Assembly: GCF_036855935.1 (NCBI RefSeq)
Contig: NZ_JASPFK010000001.1
Coordinates: 2,482,501 to 2,546,500 of the forward strand
Origin: Sphingomonas sp. LR60
GTDB taxonomy: Bacteria; Pseudomonadota; Alphaproteobacteria; Sphingomonadales; Sphingomonadaceae
Length of the DNA stretch: 64,000 nucleotides
Reading direction: 5' to 3'
Each line of letters begins with the position of its first letter. Position 1 is the stretch's first letter. Positions 1-9,191 of this stretch are shown piece by piece. The translations under genes were made by a program, and so were the position numbers. Under the pieces are notes generated by a model. It made no database searches. It worked only from the letters and a program-made list of their open reading frames with translations, and was not told the DNA's origin.

Positions 1-645
1 GGCGGCGTCGCGCATGCCGACCTGTTCACCGGCGTCTATGCGACGGTCGCGATCCTCGCCGCGGTGGTGGCGCGGGCATCGAGTGGCGTCGGCACGCATA
101 TCGACATGGCGCTGCTCGACACGCAGGTGGCGGTGCTCGGCAACCAGGCGCTGAACTGGATGGCGAGCGGCGTGGTGCCGCAGCGGCTCGGCAACGGCCA
201 TCCGAATCTCGCGCCATATCAGAGCTTCCCAACCAGCGACGGCGACCTGATCGTCGCGGTCGGCAACGATCGCCAGTTCGCGCGATTGTGTGCAGTGCTG
301 GAGGTGCCGGGGCTGGCGGAGGATGCGCGCTTCGCGACCAACCCGGCGCGGGTTGCCCATCGCACCGCGCTGCTCCCGCTATTGGTGGCGCGCACCGTCC
401 TGTGGCGCGCCGCCGACCTGCTCGCCGCGCTGGAGGTAGCGGGGGTGCCGGTCGGCCCGGTCAACCGCATCGATCAGGTCTTCGCCGACTCGCAGGTGAT
501 CGCGCGCGGGATGCAGCTGGCGATGGCCGGCATCCCCGGCCTCGCCTCACCGATCCGCTACGACGGCGAGCGCGCGGTGGCGGCACGGCCGAGCCCGCGG
601 CTGGGCGAACATGCGGGTGCGGAGTGGATCGCGCGAGAAGAATAG
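1..645 (+). CDS. CaiB/BaiF family CoA-transferase, C-terminal part
   Basis: The frame is open from the first base, so this is the last 214 residues of a gene starting outside the window; the family is usually about 400 residues. The visible part begins GGVAHADLFTGVYATVA and continues into DMALLDTQVAVL, which are the conserved core segments of class III CoA-transferases. These enzymes move CoA between organic acids through an aspartyl-CoA intermediate. The catalytic aspartate and the substrate-defining N-terminal half are not visible, so the substrate cannot be named. An internal GTG at 64 is not the true start because conserved sequence lies upstream. The stop is followed by a gene-free stretch carrying a REP-like hairpin. 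Confidence 0.88.
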   Translation, partial: GGVAHADLFTGVYATVAILAAVVARASSGVGTHIDMALLDTQVAVLGNQALNWMASGVVPQRLGNGHPNLAPYQSFPTSDGDLIVAVGNDRQFARLCAVLEVPGLAEDARFATNPARVAHRTALLPLLVARTVLWRAADLLAALEVAGVPVGPVNRIDQVFADSQVIARGMQLAMAGIPGLASPIRYDGERAVAARPSPRLGEHAGAEWIAREE

Positions 646-737
646 GTCGATGAGCCGACCGCTCCCGCTAGTCATTCTGGAACCCGTTTCCTCTCCTCTT
701 GCCGCTGATTAGAGATGACCTCGCATCTACCGAGCAT

Positions 738-815
738 CGTCATTGCGAGCGCAGCGACGCAATCCAGGGCCACAGCCAAGACGCTCTGGATTGCTTCGCT
801 GCGCTCGCAATGACG
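738..815. repeat. REP-like inverted repeat, family C
   Basis: Two arms of about 30 bases, 738-767 and 786-815, are near-perfect inverted copies built on CGTCATTGCGAGCGCAGCGA. A shorter version of the same unit lies at 5609-5640. The rest of the 646-885 interval shows no convincing gene. It lies between the convergent ends of the CoA-transferase and hisF, where it may also stop transcription. Confidence 0.85.
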
Positions 816-885
816 GCTAGGAGCGATCTCACGTCATCATGCGCCAAGGAGCGGGGATCTCAATCACCTCCCGGCGCGATGAAGA

Positions 886-1653
886 TCAGATCAGCGGCGA
901 CCTGACCGGCACCCCCGCCGCCGCCAGCACGGCGTGCGCCTCGGCCACCGTCGCCTGTCCGAAGTGGAAGATCGACGCCGCCAGCACTGCCGAGGCGTGC
1001 CCCTCGACCACCCCCGCGACCAGATCGTCCAGCGACCCGACGCCGCCGCTCGCCACCACCGGCACCGCGGTGCGGTCGGCGATCGCGCGGATCAGGTCGA
1101 GGTCGTAGCCGCCCTTGGTTCCGTCGCGGTCCATCGAGGTGACCAGCAACTCGCCCGCGCCCAGCTCCGCCAGCCGTAGCGCGTGTTCGACCGCGTCGAT
1201 CCCGGTCGCGCGTCGCCCGCCGTGCGTGAACACTTCCCAGCCATCGCCGCTGCGCCGCGCATCGACGCTGGCGACGCAGCATTGGCTGCCGAACCGCTCG
1301 GCGATGTCGGCGACCACTTCGGGGCGCGCGACGGCGGCGGAATTGACCGCGACCTTGTCCGCACCGGCCAGCAGCAGCGCGCGGGCGTCCTCCGCAGTGC
1401 GCACGCCGCCACCGACGGTGAGCGGCATGAAGCACACCGCCGCGGTCCGGCGCACGACGTCGAGGATCGTGCCCCGCGCCTCATGGCTGGCGGTGATGTC
1501 GAGGAAGCACAATTCGTCCGCCCCCGCCGCGTCATAGGCGCGCGCCTGCTCGACCGGGTCGCCGGCATCGACCAGATCGACGAAATTGACGCCTTTGACG
1601 ACGCGGCCACCGGCAACGTCGAGGCACGGGATCACACGGGCGCGAACGGTCAT
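886..1653 (-). CDS. hisF: Imidazole glycerol phosphate synthase subunit HisF
   Basis: 255 residues, the normal HisF length. HisF is the cyclase half of the HisF-HisH enzyme: it uses ammonia from HisH to close the imidazole ring, giving imidazole glycerol phosphate and AICAR. It is a TIM barrel, and both half-barrel signatures are visible: RVIPCLDV near the N-terminus with the first catalytic Asp at residue 12, and [16 protein letters not shown] with the second catalytic Asp in the C-terminal half. I chose the start at 1653 ([13 protein letters not shown]) because a further 20 upstream residues in frame resemble no HisF. It is the last gene of the his operon, 40 bases after the transporter gene. 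Confidence 0.97.
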   Translation of the reverse strand: MTVRARVIPCLDVAGGRVVKGVNFVDLVDAGDPVEQARAYDAAGADELCFLDITASHEARGTILDVVRRTAAVCFMPLTVGGGVRTAEDARALLLAGADKVAVNSAAVARPEVVADIAERFGSQCCVASVDARRSGDGWEVFTHGGRRATGIDAVEHALRLAELGAGELLVTSMDRDGTKGGYDLDLIRAIADRTAVPVVASGGVGSLDDLVAGVVEGHASAVLAASIFHFGQATVAEAHAVLAAAGVPVRSPLI

Positions 1654-1693
1654 GCGCGGCTCATGCCCGCCGGGCAACGACGGGGCAAGCAGG

Positions 1694-2668
1694 TCACTCC
1701 GCCCGCTCCGCATAGCGCCGCGCCAGCCAGGCGCAGACGAACAATTGCACCTGGTGGAAGATCATCAGCGGCAGCACGATCAGGCCGACGCTTTGCGGGG
1801 GAAACAGGATCGCCGCCATCGGGATGCCGCTCGCCATGCTCTTCTTCGACCCGCAGAAGACGGTCGCGATCTCGTCGGGCACCGTGAACCCCAGTGCGCG
1901 CGATACCAGCGTCGCCGCGCCGATCACCAGCGCGAGAATCACCAGCGAGACGAGCACGATCGCCACCAGGGTCAGCGGCGAGACATGCTGCCACAGTCCG
2001 GCGACCACCCCCGCGCCGAATGCGGCATAGACGACCACCAGCACGGATCCGCGATCGACCACATTGGTCAGCAGCGGATGCGCGAGCAGCCAGCCTTGCG
2101 CCCACGGCCTTATCGCCTGCCCGACGACGAACGGCAGCAGGATCTGCAAGGCGATGTCGCGCAGCGCGTCGAGCGACAGCCCGCCGCTGGCGGTGGCGAG
2201 CAGTTGCGCGACCAGCAGCGGGGTGATGATGACGCCGACGAGGTTCGACAGCGACGCGCTGCACAAGGCCGCGGGCACGTTCCCGCGTGCGATCGAGGTG
2301 AAGGCGATCGACGATTGGACGGTTGACGGTAGCAGGCAGAGATACAGCAAGCCGGTGACGATCGGCAGGGGCAGCCACGACTGGGTCGCCGCCGCGACGC
2401 CGAGGCCGATCACCGGGAACAGCAGGAAGGTGCTGGCGAACACCAGAAGCTGCAACCGCCATTGCGCGAGCCCTGCCCAGATCGCCTGCGGCGCGAGCCG
2501 CGCGCCGTAGAGCAGGAACAGCAGCGCAACCGCCACGGTCGTTCCATGTTCGACCCACACCGCCGCTTGCCCACGCGCCGGCAGCACGGCGGCGAGCGCC
2601 ACTGTCGCGATCAGCAGCAGCAGGAAGCGATCGGCGCGTGCGAGCAGCGCGCCGACGCGGCGAGGCAC
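1694..2668 (-). CDS. Bile acid:sodium symporter family (YfeH-like) transporter
   Basis: 324 residues with about ten hydrophobic segments. The pattern fits the SBF-like/YfeH branch of the bile acid:sodium symporter superfamily; [18 protein letters not shown] and [15 protein letters not shown] are the two conserved crossover-like motifs of that branch. The GTG start at 2668 is 8 bases beyond the hisA stop, and hisF follows after 40 bases, so it should be cotranscribed with the histidine genes. The substrate of this branch is not generally known; location in the his operon alone does not show that it moves a histidine intermediate. It is an insertion relative to the usual hisA-hisF adjacency. 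Confidence 0.88.
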   Translation of the reverse strand: MPRRVGALLARADRFLLLLIATVALAAVLPARGQAAVWVEHGTTVAVALLFLLYGARLAPQAIWAGLAQWRLQLLVFASTFLLFPVIGLGVAAATQSWLPLPIVTGLLYLCLLPSTVQSSIAFTSIARGNVPAALCSASLSNLVGVIITPLLVAQLLATASGGLSLDALRDIALQILLPFVVGQAIRPWAQGWLLAHPLLTNVVDRGSVLVVVYAAFGAGVVAGLWQHVSPLTLVAIVLVSLVILALVIGAATLVSRALGFTVPDEIATVFCGSKKSMASGIPMAAILFPPQSVGLIVLPLMIFHQVQLFVCAWLARRYAERAE

Positions 2669-2676
2669 GGAGCGGG

Positions 2677-3411
2677 TCAGCGCCCTGCCACCCGCAAGGC
2701 GTCGCCGAGATCGAGCCGCCCGTCATATAGCGCGCGGCCGGTGATGACGCCCTCGACGCCCTCGGTGGCGTGCGCGGCGAGCTGGTGGATGTCGTCGATG
2801 TCGGCGACCCCGCCGCTGGCGATCACCGGGATGCGCACGTCGCGCGCCAGCGCGACGGTCGCCGCGACGTTGCAGCCCTTGAGCAGCCCGTCGCGCCCGA
2901 CATCGGTGAACAGCAATGCCGCAACGCCCGCGTCCTCGAATTGCCGCGCGAGATCGGCGACGCTGGTGGTGGATACCTCCGCCCAGCCCTTGGTCGCGAC
3001 CATCCCGTCGCGCGCATCGACCGCGACCACGATCTGGCCGGGGTAGCGCGCCGCCATGTCGCGGACGAACTGCGGCTGTTCGAGCGCGGCGGTGCCGATC
3101 ACCACCCGCGCCACGCCGAGCGCGAGCCATGCCGCGACCGCCTCGGGCGTGCGGATGCCCCCGCCGAGCTGCACCTTGCCCGGAAAGGCCGCGACGATCC
3201 CGCGGACCGCGTCACCGTTGACGCTCTCGCCCGCGAACGCGCCGTCGAGGTCGACGACATGCAGGTGCGTCGCCCCCGCCGCCGCGAAGGCGCGCGCCTG
3301 CGCCGCGGGATCGTCGCCATAGACGGTCGCGCGCGCCATATCGCCCTCGGCGAGCCGGACGACCTGCCCTTGCTTGAGGTCGATCGCGGGAAAGACGATC
3401 AGGGACGCCAT
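2677..3411 (-). CDS. hisA: ProFAR isomerase HisA
   Basis: 244 residues, typical of HisA, which converts ProFAR to PRFAR by an Amadori rearrangement in the fourth step of histidine synthesis. The TIM-barrel motifs FPAIDLKQGQVVRL (catalytic Asp at residue 11), GGGIRT and LFTDVGRDGLLKG (second catalytic Asp) are all present. The ATG at 3411 places the start 13 bases inside the 3' end of hisH, which indicates translational coupling. A longer open frame upstream only shadows hisH. Confidence 0.97.
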   Translation of the reverse strand: MASLIVFPAIDLKQGQVVRLAEGDMARATVYGDDPAAQARAFAAAGATHLHVVDLDGAFAGESVNGDAVRGIVAAFPGKVQLGGGIRTPEAVAAWLALGVARVVIGTAALEQPQFVRDMAARYPGQIVVAVDARDGMVATKGWAEVSTTSVADLARQFEDAGVAALLFTDVGRDGLLKGCNVAATVALARDVRIPVIASGGVADIDDIHQLAAHATEGVEGVITGRALYDGRLDLGDALRVAGR

Positions 3412-4004
3412 GCCAGAAACCTTTCGAGCAGCGCCAGGCCGTAGCGCTGGCTCTTTTCGGGATGGAATTGCACGCCCAGCACCGTGTCGCGCGCGACCGC
3501 GGCGGTCACCGGCCCGGCATGATCGGTGGTCGCGACCACGCCCTCGCCGGTGAAGGCGTAGCTGTGAAGGAAATAAGCCTCGCCGGGGACGATCAGCGGG
3601 TGGCCAGCGATCGGCACCACGTCGTTCCAACCCATGTGCGGCACCTTGGCGTCGCTGCCCGCCGGGTCGATCCGGCGCACGCTGCCCGCGATCCAGCCGA
3701 GCCCTTTGTGGAGCCCGAGTTCCTCGCCGGTCTCCGCAAGCAATTGCATCCCGACGCAGATGCCGAGGAACGGCGCGCCCTGCTCGAGCGCCCGCTCCTC
3801 CAGCGCCGCGATCATCCCCGGCACCGCGCGCAAATTCGCCGCACACGCGCCGAACGCCCCGACGCCGGGCAGCACGATGCGATCGGCGCGCCGCACCACT
3901 TCGGGATCGGCGGTGACGGTCAGATCGGCGCAGCCCGCCGCGCGCAACGCATTCTCGACCGAGTGGAGGTTGCCGGCCTGATAGTCGATCAGTGCGAGCG
4001 TCAT
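3399..4004 (-). CDS. hisH: Imidazole glycerol phosphate synthase glutaminase HisH
   Basis: 201 residues. This class I glutamine amidotransferase supplies ammonia to HisF. The nucleophile Cys83 lies in GICVGMQLLAETGEE, the oxyanion region is LPGVGAFG, and the catalytic His-Glu pair is in GVQFHPEKSQ. The ATG at 4004 overlaps the TGA of the YciI-like gene by four bases, and the 3' end overlaps hisA, so the three genes should be translated as a block. Confidence 0.97.
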   Translation of the reverse strand: MTLALIDYQAGNLHSVENALRAAGCADLTVTADPEVVRRADRIVLPGVGAFGACAANLRAVPGMIAALEERALEQGAPFLGICVGMQLLAETGEELGLHKGLGWIAGSVRRIDPAGSDAKVPHMGWNDVVPIAGHPLIVPGEAYFLHSYAFTGEGVVATTDHAGPVTAAVARDTVLGVQFHPEKSQRYGLALLERFLAWRP

Positions 4005-4312
4005 GCCAGCCATCCGTGCAGCTCGGTCGCGGCGAAGCTGGCGCTGAACGGCACGATCTCGGCGGTCGCGACTCCGCTCGTCACGAACGGATCGGTCGCG
4101 ACGACGCGCTCCACCGCATCGCGCGCACCGCGCATCACGATCACCCCGCCGGTGCGCGGCGTCCGGCGTCCCGCAACGAGGAACACGCCCTGCCCGAACC
4201 CTTGCTCCAGCCACGCGACGTGCGCCGCCATCTGTGCGTCCACCTCATCGAGCGGCCGCACATAGCTGAGCAGCACGACGCACAGGTAACCGCTGGCGCG
4301 GAACCCCGTCAC
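4001..4312 (-). CDS. YciI-like protein inside the his operon
   Basis: 103 residues from a GTG at 4312 that overlaps the hisB TGA (GTGA), ending in an ATGA overlap with hisH. The sequence fits the YCII-related domain, a small ferredoxin-like fold: [18 protein letters not shown] in the middle and [16 protein letters not shown] near the end, with the DP(F)V motif carrying the conserved aspartate. YciI-domain proteins are poorly understood; some take part in dechlorination or act as small hydrolase-like partners. The coupling on both sides makes it a true operon member, so a role linked to histidine biosynthesis is possible but unproved. Confidence 0.87.
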   Translation of the reverse strand: MTGFRASGYLCVVLLSYVRPLDEVDAQMAAHVAWLEQGFGQGVFLVAGRRTPRTGGVIVMRGARDAVERVVATDPFVTSGVATAEIVPFSASFAATELHGWLA

Positions 4313-4896
4313 AGCGTCCCCTTGGTCGAGGGGATCGCATCGGCCTTGCGCGGGTCGATCTCGACCGCGGCGCGCAGCGCGCGGGCGAGGCCCTTGAACA
4401 TGCTCTCGGCGATGTGGTGATTGTTGTCGCCGTACAGCGTCTCGATGTGCAGCGTGATACCGGCGTTCTGCGCGAAGCTGTGGAAGAAATGCTGGAACAT
4501 TTCGGTGTCCATCCCGCCCAGCCGCGCCTGCGAGAAGCGCGCGCGCCATACCAGCCACGGCCGCCCCGAAATGTCGAGCGCGACGCGGGTCAGCGTCTCG
4601 TCCATCGGGCTAAGCGCGTCGCCGTAACGGCGGATGCCGCGCTTGTCGCCCAGCGCCTGCGCCACCGCGCTGCCGATCGCGAGCGCGGTGTCCTCGACGG
4701 TGTGATGCTCGTCGATATGCAGATCGCCGTCGCAGCGGACGTGCAGGTCGATCAGGCCGTGCCGCGAGAGCTGTTCGAGCATATGGTCGAAGAAGCCGAC
4801 GCCGGTCTTCACGTCGTAAGCCCCTGTCCCGTCTAGGTTGACGGTGACGGCGACCTTCGTCTCCGAAGTATCGCGGCGGATCGTGGCGGTGCGCAT
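4309..4896 (-). CDS. hisB: Imidazoleglycerol-phosphate dehydratase HisB
   Basis: 195 residues, the length of the monofunctional dehydratase without the phosphatase domain found in enterobacteria. It dehydrates imidazole glycerol phosphate to imidazole acetol phosphate using manganese. Metal-binding motifs are visible: [18 protein letters not shown] and DNNHHIAE. The start at 4896 ([14 protein letters not shown]) is preferred over an upstream in-frame ATG because homology begins there. It is the first gene of the minus-strand his operon and is divergent from sspB, with about 100 bases for both promoters. No histidine-rich leader peptide was seen. Confidence 0.96.
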   Translation of the reverse strand: MRTATIRRDTSETKVAVTVNLDGTGAYDVKTGVGFFDHMLEQLSRHGLIDLHVRCDGDLHIDEHHTVEDTALAIGSAVAQALGDKRGIRRYGDALSPMDETLTRVALDISGRPWLVWRARFSQARLGGMDTEMFQHFFHSFAQNAGITLHIETLYGDNNHHIAESMFKGLARALRAAVEIDPRKADAIPSTKGTL

Positions 4897-4997
4897 ATCG
4901 CGTCGTCCATAACGCGCCCCGCTGCCCAAGCAACCTTGGCGAGTAACCTTACCGAGCAAGCTTGACCGGCGCGCGCGGCGCGCTACCCATGGCGGCC

Positions 4998-5483
4998 ATG
5001 AGCGATATGCTGCCCGACAGCCTGATACCTTACGACGAAATCGTGCAGGAAGCCCTGCGCGCGGTCGTGGGGCGCGTGCTGGGAACCGTGGCCGAGTCGG
5101 GCGGTCTGCCGGGCGAGCACCACTTCTACATCACCTTCAAGACGCAGGCGCCCGGGGTCGACATCCCGCAGCGATTGATCGAGCGATTCCCGGACGAGAT
5201 GACGATCGTCCTCCAGAATCGCTTCTGGGACCTGACGGTCGATCAGGAGCGCTTCTCGGTCGGCCTGAGCTTCAATCAGGTGCCGTCGAAGCTGGTCATC
5301 CCCTATTCGGCGATCACCGGCTTCCACGATCCGACGGTCAATTTCGAATTGCGCTTCCAGGCGCAGGAAGGCCCCGGCGATGGCCCCGGCCCGCACGATC
5401 CGGCCGAGAACGACGGCCCGAGCGTGACGCCGGTCGAGGACGGCTCGAACGTCGTCGCAGTGGATTTCAAAAGGAAGAAGTGA
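4998..5483 (+). CDS. sspB: SspB-type ClpXP adaptor
   Basis: 161 residues from ATG 4998 ([20 protein letters not shown]). The body matches the alphaproteobacterial SspB family, with [18 protein letters not shown] and [18 protein letters not shown] forming the substrate-binding core. SspB brings ssrA-tagged and some other substrates to the ClpXP protease. After a charged, proline-rich linker, the last residues [10 protein letters not shown] fit the ClpX-docking tail expected at the end of SspB proteins. An in-frame ATG at 4962 would add 12 poorly supported residues. Confidence 0.93.
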   Translation: MSDMLPDSLIPYDEIVQEALRAVVGRVLGTVAESGGLPGEHHFYITFKTQAPGVDIPQRLIERFPDEMTIVLQNRFWDLTVDQERFSVGLSFNQVPSKLVIPYSAITGFHDPTVNFELRFQAQEGPGDGPGPHDPAENDGPSVTPVEDGSNVVAVDFKRKK

Positions 5484-5608
5484 CCGCGCCAGCGGCGCAC
5501 GCGTGCGCCGCGGTCGCGAAGCGAGGCGCGGGCACGGCCGGCGCGGCACCGCCCGCGTCCGACGTCATGGGATTTACTCCCATGACGTGCCCTTCCTCGC
5601 GGACTTCT

Positions 5609-5640
5609 CCGTCATTGCGAGCGCAGCGAAGCAATGACGG
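5609..5640. repeat. REP-like hairpin, family C
   Basis: A compact palindrome CCGTCATTGCGAGCG / GAAGCAATGACGG. It shares its core with the larger element at 738-815. Nearby are two copies of CCCATGACGTG (5579 and 5650 areas), suggesting further degenerate repeats in this gap. Confidence 0.8.
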
Positions 5641-5732
5641 AAACTTGCCCATGACGTGGCCCGGCAGCGGGTAAATCACCCGGTCCCGACGGAATGGATG
5701 TTGCCGAGGCGCAGTTCTATGAGCCCTTCGTC

Positions 5733-6158
5733 ATGACCGATACCAGCATCCACCTGATCCCCAACCCCGGCGACGCCGAACTCGACGCGATCCTCGCGCC
5801 GCTCGCCGCGCATAACGACGCCGCCGCCGGCCCGACCGAGCGTCACAAGGTCGCGCTCGTGCTGCGCGACGACGCCAGCACCGCGATCGGCGGCCTGTGG
5901 GCGGAGGCGAGCTATCGCTGGCTGTTCGTCAAATATCTCGCGCTCCCGCCGCAGGCGCGCGGCAAGGGACAGGGCCGCGCACTGATGCTCGCCGCCGAGG
6001 ACGAAGCGCGACGGCTGGGCTGCGTCGGCATCTGGCTCGACACGTTCAGCTTCCAGGCGCGCGGTTTCTACGAAAAGCTCGGCTATGGCGTCTTCGGCCG
6101 GATCGACGATTATCCGCCTGGCGAGGCGCGCTTCTTCCTGTCGAAGCGGATCGGGTAG
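5733..6158 (+). CDS. GNAT family N-acetyltransferase
   Basis: 141 residues from ATG 5733 (MTDTSIHLIPNPG). The acetyl-CoA binding motif A is clear in QARGKGQGRALMLAAEDEA, and motif B follows as QARGFYEKLGYGVFG. The sequence fits small GNAT proteins that acetylate an amine; the acceptor cannot be told. A further 13 in-frame residues upstream begin at 5694 but are less likely. The gene stands alone between two REP-like elements. Confidence 0.9.
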   Translation: MTDTSIHLIPNPGDAELDAILAPLAAHNDAAAGPTERHKVALVLRDDASTAIGGLWAEASYRWLFVKYLALPPQARGKGQGRALMLAAEDEARRLGCVGIWLDTFSFQARGFYEKLGYGVFGRIDDYPPGEARFFLSKRIG

Positions 6159-6172
6159 GCCGCCCCCACCTT

Positions 6173-6266
6173 CGTCATCCCCGCGGAGGCGGGGATCCAG
6201 ACGCGCAGGTCCTCGTAAGAGCCGCGACGTCAGAGGTTCTGGATTCCCGCCTTCGCGGGAATGACG
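6173..6266. repeat. REP-like long inverted repeat, family A
   Basis: Arms CGTCATCCCCGCGGAGGCGG (6173 onward) and its near-complement ending GGGAATGACG at 6266 enclose a variable centre that includes GACGTCAGAGGTT. The same design recurs at 14952-15047, 21640-21734 and 29223-29316, with variants at 12271-12367 and 17281-17374. Confidence 0.88.
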
Positions 6267-6345
6267 GGGAGTGAGCGGGCATAACGAGGGGAGTTCCGCG
6301 CGAGCGGGTTGCGCAACAACCTTCCCGCCGGCCAGTTATCCCCGC

Positions 6346-7743
6346 ATGACCCAGACCACCCGCACCGAAACCGATTCGATCGGCCCGATCGAGGTCCCCG
6401 CCGACGCTTATTGGGGCGCGCAGACCGAGCGTAGCCTCGAGAACTTCCCGTTCGGCGCGCGCGAGCGGATGCCGATCGAGATCGTCCACGCGCTCGCGCT
6501 CGTCAAACAGGCCGCGGCGCGGGTCAATCGCCGCCACGGGCTCGACGCCGAAAAGGCCGAGGCGATCGAACAGGCCGCGCAGGAAGTCGCTTCGGGCCGG
6601 CTCGACGAGCATTTCCCGCTCGTCATCTGGCAGACCGGCAGCGGCACGCAGAGCAACATGAACGTCAACGAGGTGATCGCCGGCCGCGCCAACGAGATCC
6701 TGACCGGCACGCGCGGCGGCAAGTCCCCGGTCCACCCCAATGACGACGTCAACCGCGGCCAATCCTCGAACGACAGCTTCCCGACCGCGCTCCACATCGC
6801 TTGTTCGATCGCGGTGCGGCAGCGGCTGTTGCCCGCGGTCGAGCGACTCCACGCCGCGCTCGACGCCAAAGCGCAGGAATGGCGCGATCTGGCCAAGATC
6901 GGGCGCACGCATCTGCAGGACGCGACCCCGCTGACGCTCGGGGATGAGTTCTCCGGCTATGCGCACCAGCTCTATCGCTGCCTCAAGCGGATTGGTCCGG
7001 CGGTCGAGCAAGGTACCGACCGGCTTGCGCAGGGCGGCACCGCGGTCGGCACCGGGCTCAATGCGCCCAAGAACTTCGCGCGCGACGTCTGCGCCGAACT
7101 CGGTGCGATCACCGGGGTCGCGTTCAGCCCGGCCGACAATTTCTTCGAAGCGCTGGCGAGCAACGATCCGCTTGTCCATTTGTCGGGGACGCTCAACACG
7201 CTGGCGGTGGCGTGCACCAAGATCGCCAACGACATCCGGCTGCTCGGCTCGGGCCCGCGCTGCGGACTGGGCGAACTCGATCTGCCCGCCAACGAGCCGG
7301 GTAGCTCGATCATGCCCGGGAAGGTCAACCCGACGCAATGCGAGATGCTGACGATGGTCGCGGCGCAGGTGATCGGCAACCATGTCGCGGTCACGGTCGG
7401 CGGTGCGCAGGGACACCTCGAACTCAACGTCTTCAAGCCGGTGATCGGCGCGGGCGTGCTGCGCTCGATCGACCTGCTCGCGACCGGCTGCGACAGTTTC
7501 GCCGAGCGCTGCGTCGAGGGGCTGACCGCCAATGAGGGGCGGATCGCGGAGCTGCTCGATCGCTCGCTGATGCTCGTCACGGCGCTGGCGCCCGAGATCG
7601 GCTACGACAATGCCGCCAAGATCGCCAAACATGCGCACGCCGAAGGATTGACGCTCAAGGAAGCGGGGCTGTCGCTCGGGCTGGTCGATGCGGAGACGTT
7701 CGACCGCGTGGTGCGGCCGGAGGCGATGCTGGGGCGTTCCTGA
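6346..7743 (+). CDS. fumC: Class II fumarate hydratase
   Basis: 465 residues. FumC interconverts fumarate and malate in the TCA cycle, without an iron-sulfur cluster, as a cytosolic tetramer. The signature [17 protein letters not shown] carries the catalytic serine loop. [19 protein letters not shown] and [17 protein letters not shown] are the two other conserved regions that build the active site. I placed the start at 6346 ([17 protein letters not shown]); the 25 extra upstream codons run into REP sequence. Confidence 0.97.
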   Translation: MTQTTRTETDSIGPIEVPADAYWGAQTERSLENFPFGARERMPIEIVHALALVKQAAARVNRRHGLDAEKAEAIEQAAQEVASGRLDEHFPLVIWQTGSGTQSNMNVNEVIAGRANEILTGTRGGKSPVHPNDDVNRGQSSNDSFPTALHIACSIAVRQRLLPAVERLHAALDAKAQEWRDLAKIGRTHLQDATPLTLGDEFSGYAHQLYRCLKRIGPAVEQGTDRLAQGGTAVGTGLNAPKNFARDVCAELGAITGVAFSPADNFFEALASNDPLVHLSGTLNTLAVACTKIANDIRLLGSGPRCGLGELDLPANEPGSSIMPGKVNPTQCEMLTMVAAQVIGNHVAVTVGGAQGHLELNVFKPVIGAGVLRSIDLLATGCDSFAERCVEGLTANEGRIAELLDRSLMLVTALAPEIGYDNAAKIAKHAHAEGLTLKEAGLSLGLVDAETFDRVVRPEAMLGRS

Positions 7744-7846
7744 ACCTGAACCCATCTCCGGGCGACGATCTCAAGGTCCACCCAACTCGCCGGAACCCCG
7801 CCGCTTCCCCGGCATTGTTGATGCGAAACGAACAGGGGTCATCAAC

Positions 7847-8059
7847 ATGGGTGCTACCACGATCGGCGCGCTGATCGGCGGCGCGATCGACTCGATGTCG
7901 GGCGACGACAGCGCTGCCGACGGCGCATTGTACGGCGCGATCACCGCCAATGTCCTGAAGGTCGTGCTGCCGGTGGTGGCGACCTGGGCGATCGGCTGGG
8001 GCGTGCTGAAGGGAATCGAAATCCTCGGTGACAGCGTATCGGAAAGGATCAAGGCATGA
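7847..8059 (+). CDS. Small membrane protein of unknown function
   Basis: 70 residues from ATG 7847, with a GGGG ribosome-binding stretch just upstream. It has glycine-rich N-terminal sequence (TTIGALIGGAIDSM) and one clear hydrophobic segment, VLKVVLPVVATWAIGWGVLK, so it is probably a single-pass inner membrane protein. It overlaps the next small gene by ATGA, so the two are very likely made together. I do not recognise a family. Confidence 0.7.
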   Translation: MGATTIGALIGGAIDSMSGDDSAADGALYGAITANVLKVVLPVVATWAIGWGVLKGIEILGDSVSERIKA

Positions 8060-8289
8060 TTCGGAGCATATTGGGCGGACTGATCGGGCGTGAACTCGAT
8101 CGTCGCGGGCGTGACGGCGGTGCCGGTGGCGCGATCCTCGGTGCAGTCGCTGCGCGCGCGGTGACGCGGATGGGCCCGCTCGGCTGGGCGCTCGGCGGCG
8201 CGTACGTCGCCAAGAAGGTCTATGACCGGCACAAGGCGAGCAAGGTCGCGACCGCCGGCCGTCCGTCGCGTTATCCACCGGGCGCCTGA
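8056..8289 (+). CDS. Small glycine-rich protein of unknown function
   Basis: 77 residues, starting at the ATGA overlap with the preceding gene. The glycine- and alanine-rich middle, GGAGGAILGAVAARAV, then LGWALGGAYVAKKVYDRHK, could form one or two short membrane hairpins. The tail is basic. The coupling with a membrane protein suggests a two-subunit unit. No family is recognised. Confidence 0.68.
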   Translation: MIRSILGGLIGRELDRRGRDGGAGGAILGAVAARAVTRMGPLGWALGGAYVAKKVYDRHKASKVATAGRPSRYPPGA

Positions 8290-8354
8290 CGTGCGATTGC
8301 GCGTGGGGGCGGGCGACCATTGACCCCGCCCCCGCGACGCGGCACCTCGGCCGC

Positions 8355-8702
8355 ATGACTGCTACCGACACGTTCGACCGGCTGTTCGCGACGATCGCCG
8401 CGCGCAAGGGTGCCGATGCCGACGGCTCGTACACCGCCTCGTTGTTCGCTCGCGGCCGCCCGCGCATCGCGCAGAAGATCGGCGAGGAAGCCACCGAGAT
8501 CGTCATCGCCGCAATGGGCCAGAACCCGCGCGCGATCGTCCCGGAGGCCGCCGACCTCATCTACCATTTGTTCGTGCTGCTCGCCGACGCCGGGCTCACC
8601 CCCGACGACATCCGCGACGAACTGGGGCGGCGCGAGGGCACCAGCGGGCACGAGGAAAAGGCGACGCGCGGCCCGCTTCCCCTTTCCTTCCGCGCCGAAT
8701 GA
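8355..8702 (+). CDS. hisE: Phosphoribosyl-ATP pyrophosphatase HisE
   Basis: 115 residues. HisE removes pyrophosphate from phosphoribosyl-ATP in the second step of histidine synthesis. The MazG-like helical motifs IGEEATEIVIAAMG and EAADLIYHLFVLLADAG hold the acidic magnesium ligands. The gene is on the plus strand about 3.5 kb from hisB and runs with a HIT gene, whereas the other his genes here form one minus-strand operon. Confidence 0.95.
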   Translation: MTATDTFDRLFATIAARKGADADGSYTASLFARGRPRIAQKIGEEATEIVIAAMGQNPRAIVPEAADLIYHLFVLLADAGLTPDDIRDELGRREGTSGHEEKATRGPLPLSFRAE

Positions 8703-8712
8703 GGAACCGCGC

Positions 8713-9105
8713 ATGAGCGTCGACGCCACCCTGCCCTATGACGACGGCAACATCTTCGCACGGCTGTTGCGCGGTGAGATCCCGTCGAAGCGCGTCTATG
8801 AGGACGATCACACGATCGTTTTCCACGACATCGCGCCCTGGGCGCCGACGCACCTGCTGGCGGTGCCGCGCGGCAGCTACGTCAGCTGGGACGATTTCGC
8901 TGCCAGTGCGAGCGAGGCCGAGATCGTCAGCTTCACGCGCGCGATCGGACAGGCTGCACGCGCCGCCGGGTTGGTCGCGGGCGGCTATCGCCTGATCGCC
9001 AACACCGGACTCGATTCGCATCAGGAGGTGCCGCACCTTCACGTCCATATCCTCGGCGGACGTCCGCTGGGTGCGATGCTGGTGCAGAACGACAGCCGCG
9101 ACTGA
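8713..9105 (+). CDS. HIT family (Hint-type) nucleotide hydrolase
   Basis: 130 residues from ATG 8713, 10 bases after hisE. The histidine triad HLHVHILGG near the C-terminus is the catalytic motif of HIT purine nucleoside phosphoramidases and related nucleotidyl hydrolases; NIFARLLRGEIPSKRVYED at the N-terminus is the Hint branch signature. The in-frame extension upstream only shadows hisE. Adjacency of hisE and a HIT gene is common in alphaproteobacteria, which suggests the pair kept its old link when it became separated from the his operon. Confidence 0.94.
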   Translation: MSVDATLPYDDGNIFARLLRGEIPSKRVYEDDHTIVFHDIAPWAPTHLLAVPRGSYVSWDDFAASASEAEIVSFTRAIGQAARAAGLVAGGYRLIANTGLDSHQEVPHLHVHILGGRPLGAMLVQNDSRD

Positions 9106-9191
9106 AACCGTCATCGTTACGCAACACTATTGCGCGCGCGCGATCCGCCGCTAGGCTCCCGTCATCTGAGATTCCGGGGGCTTCGACCTAC

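Noticed and set aside
4897..4997. A histidine leader peptide or attenuator before hisB
   Set aside because: No run of His codons or paired stem-loops could be seen in the divergent gap.
6175..7755. A 526-residue open frame opposite fumC
   Set aside because: Antisense shadow of fumC; the composition is Arg/Asp/Ala-biased and no motif is visible.
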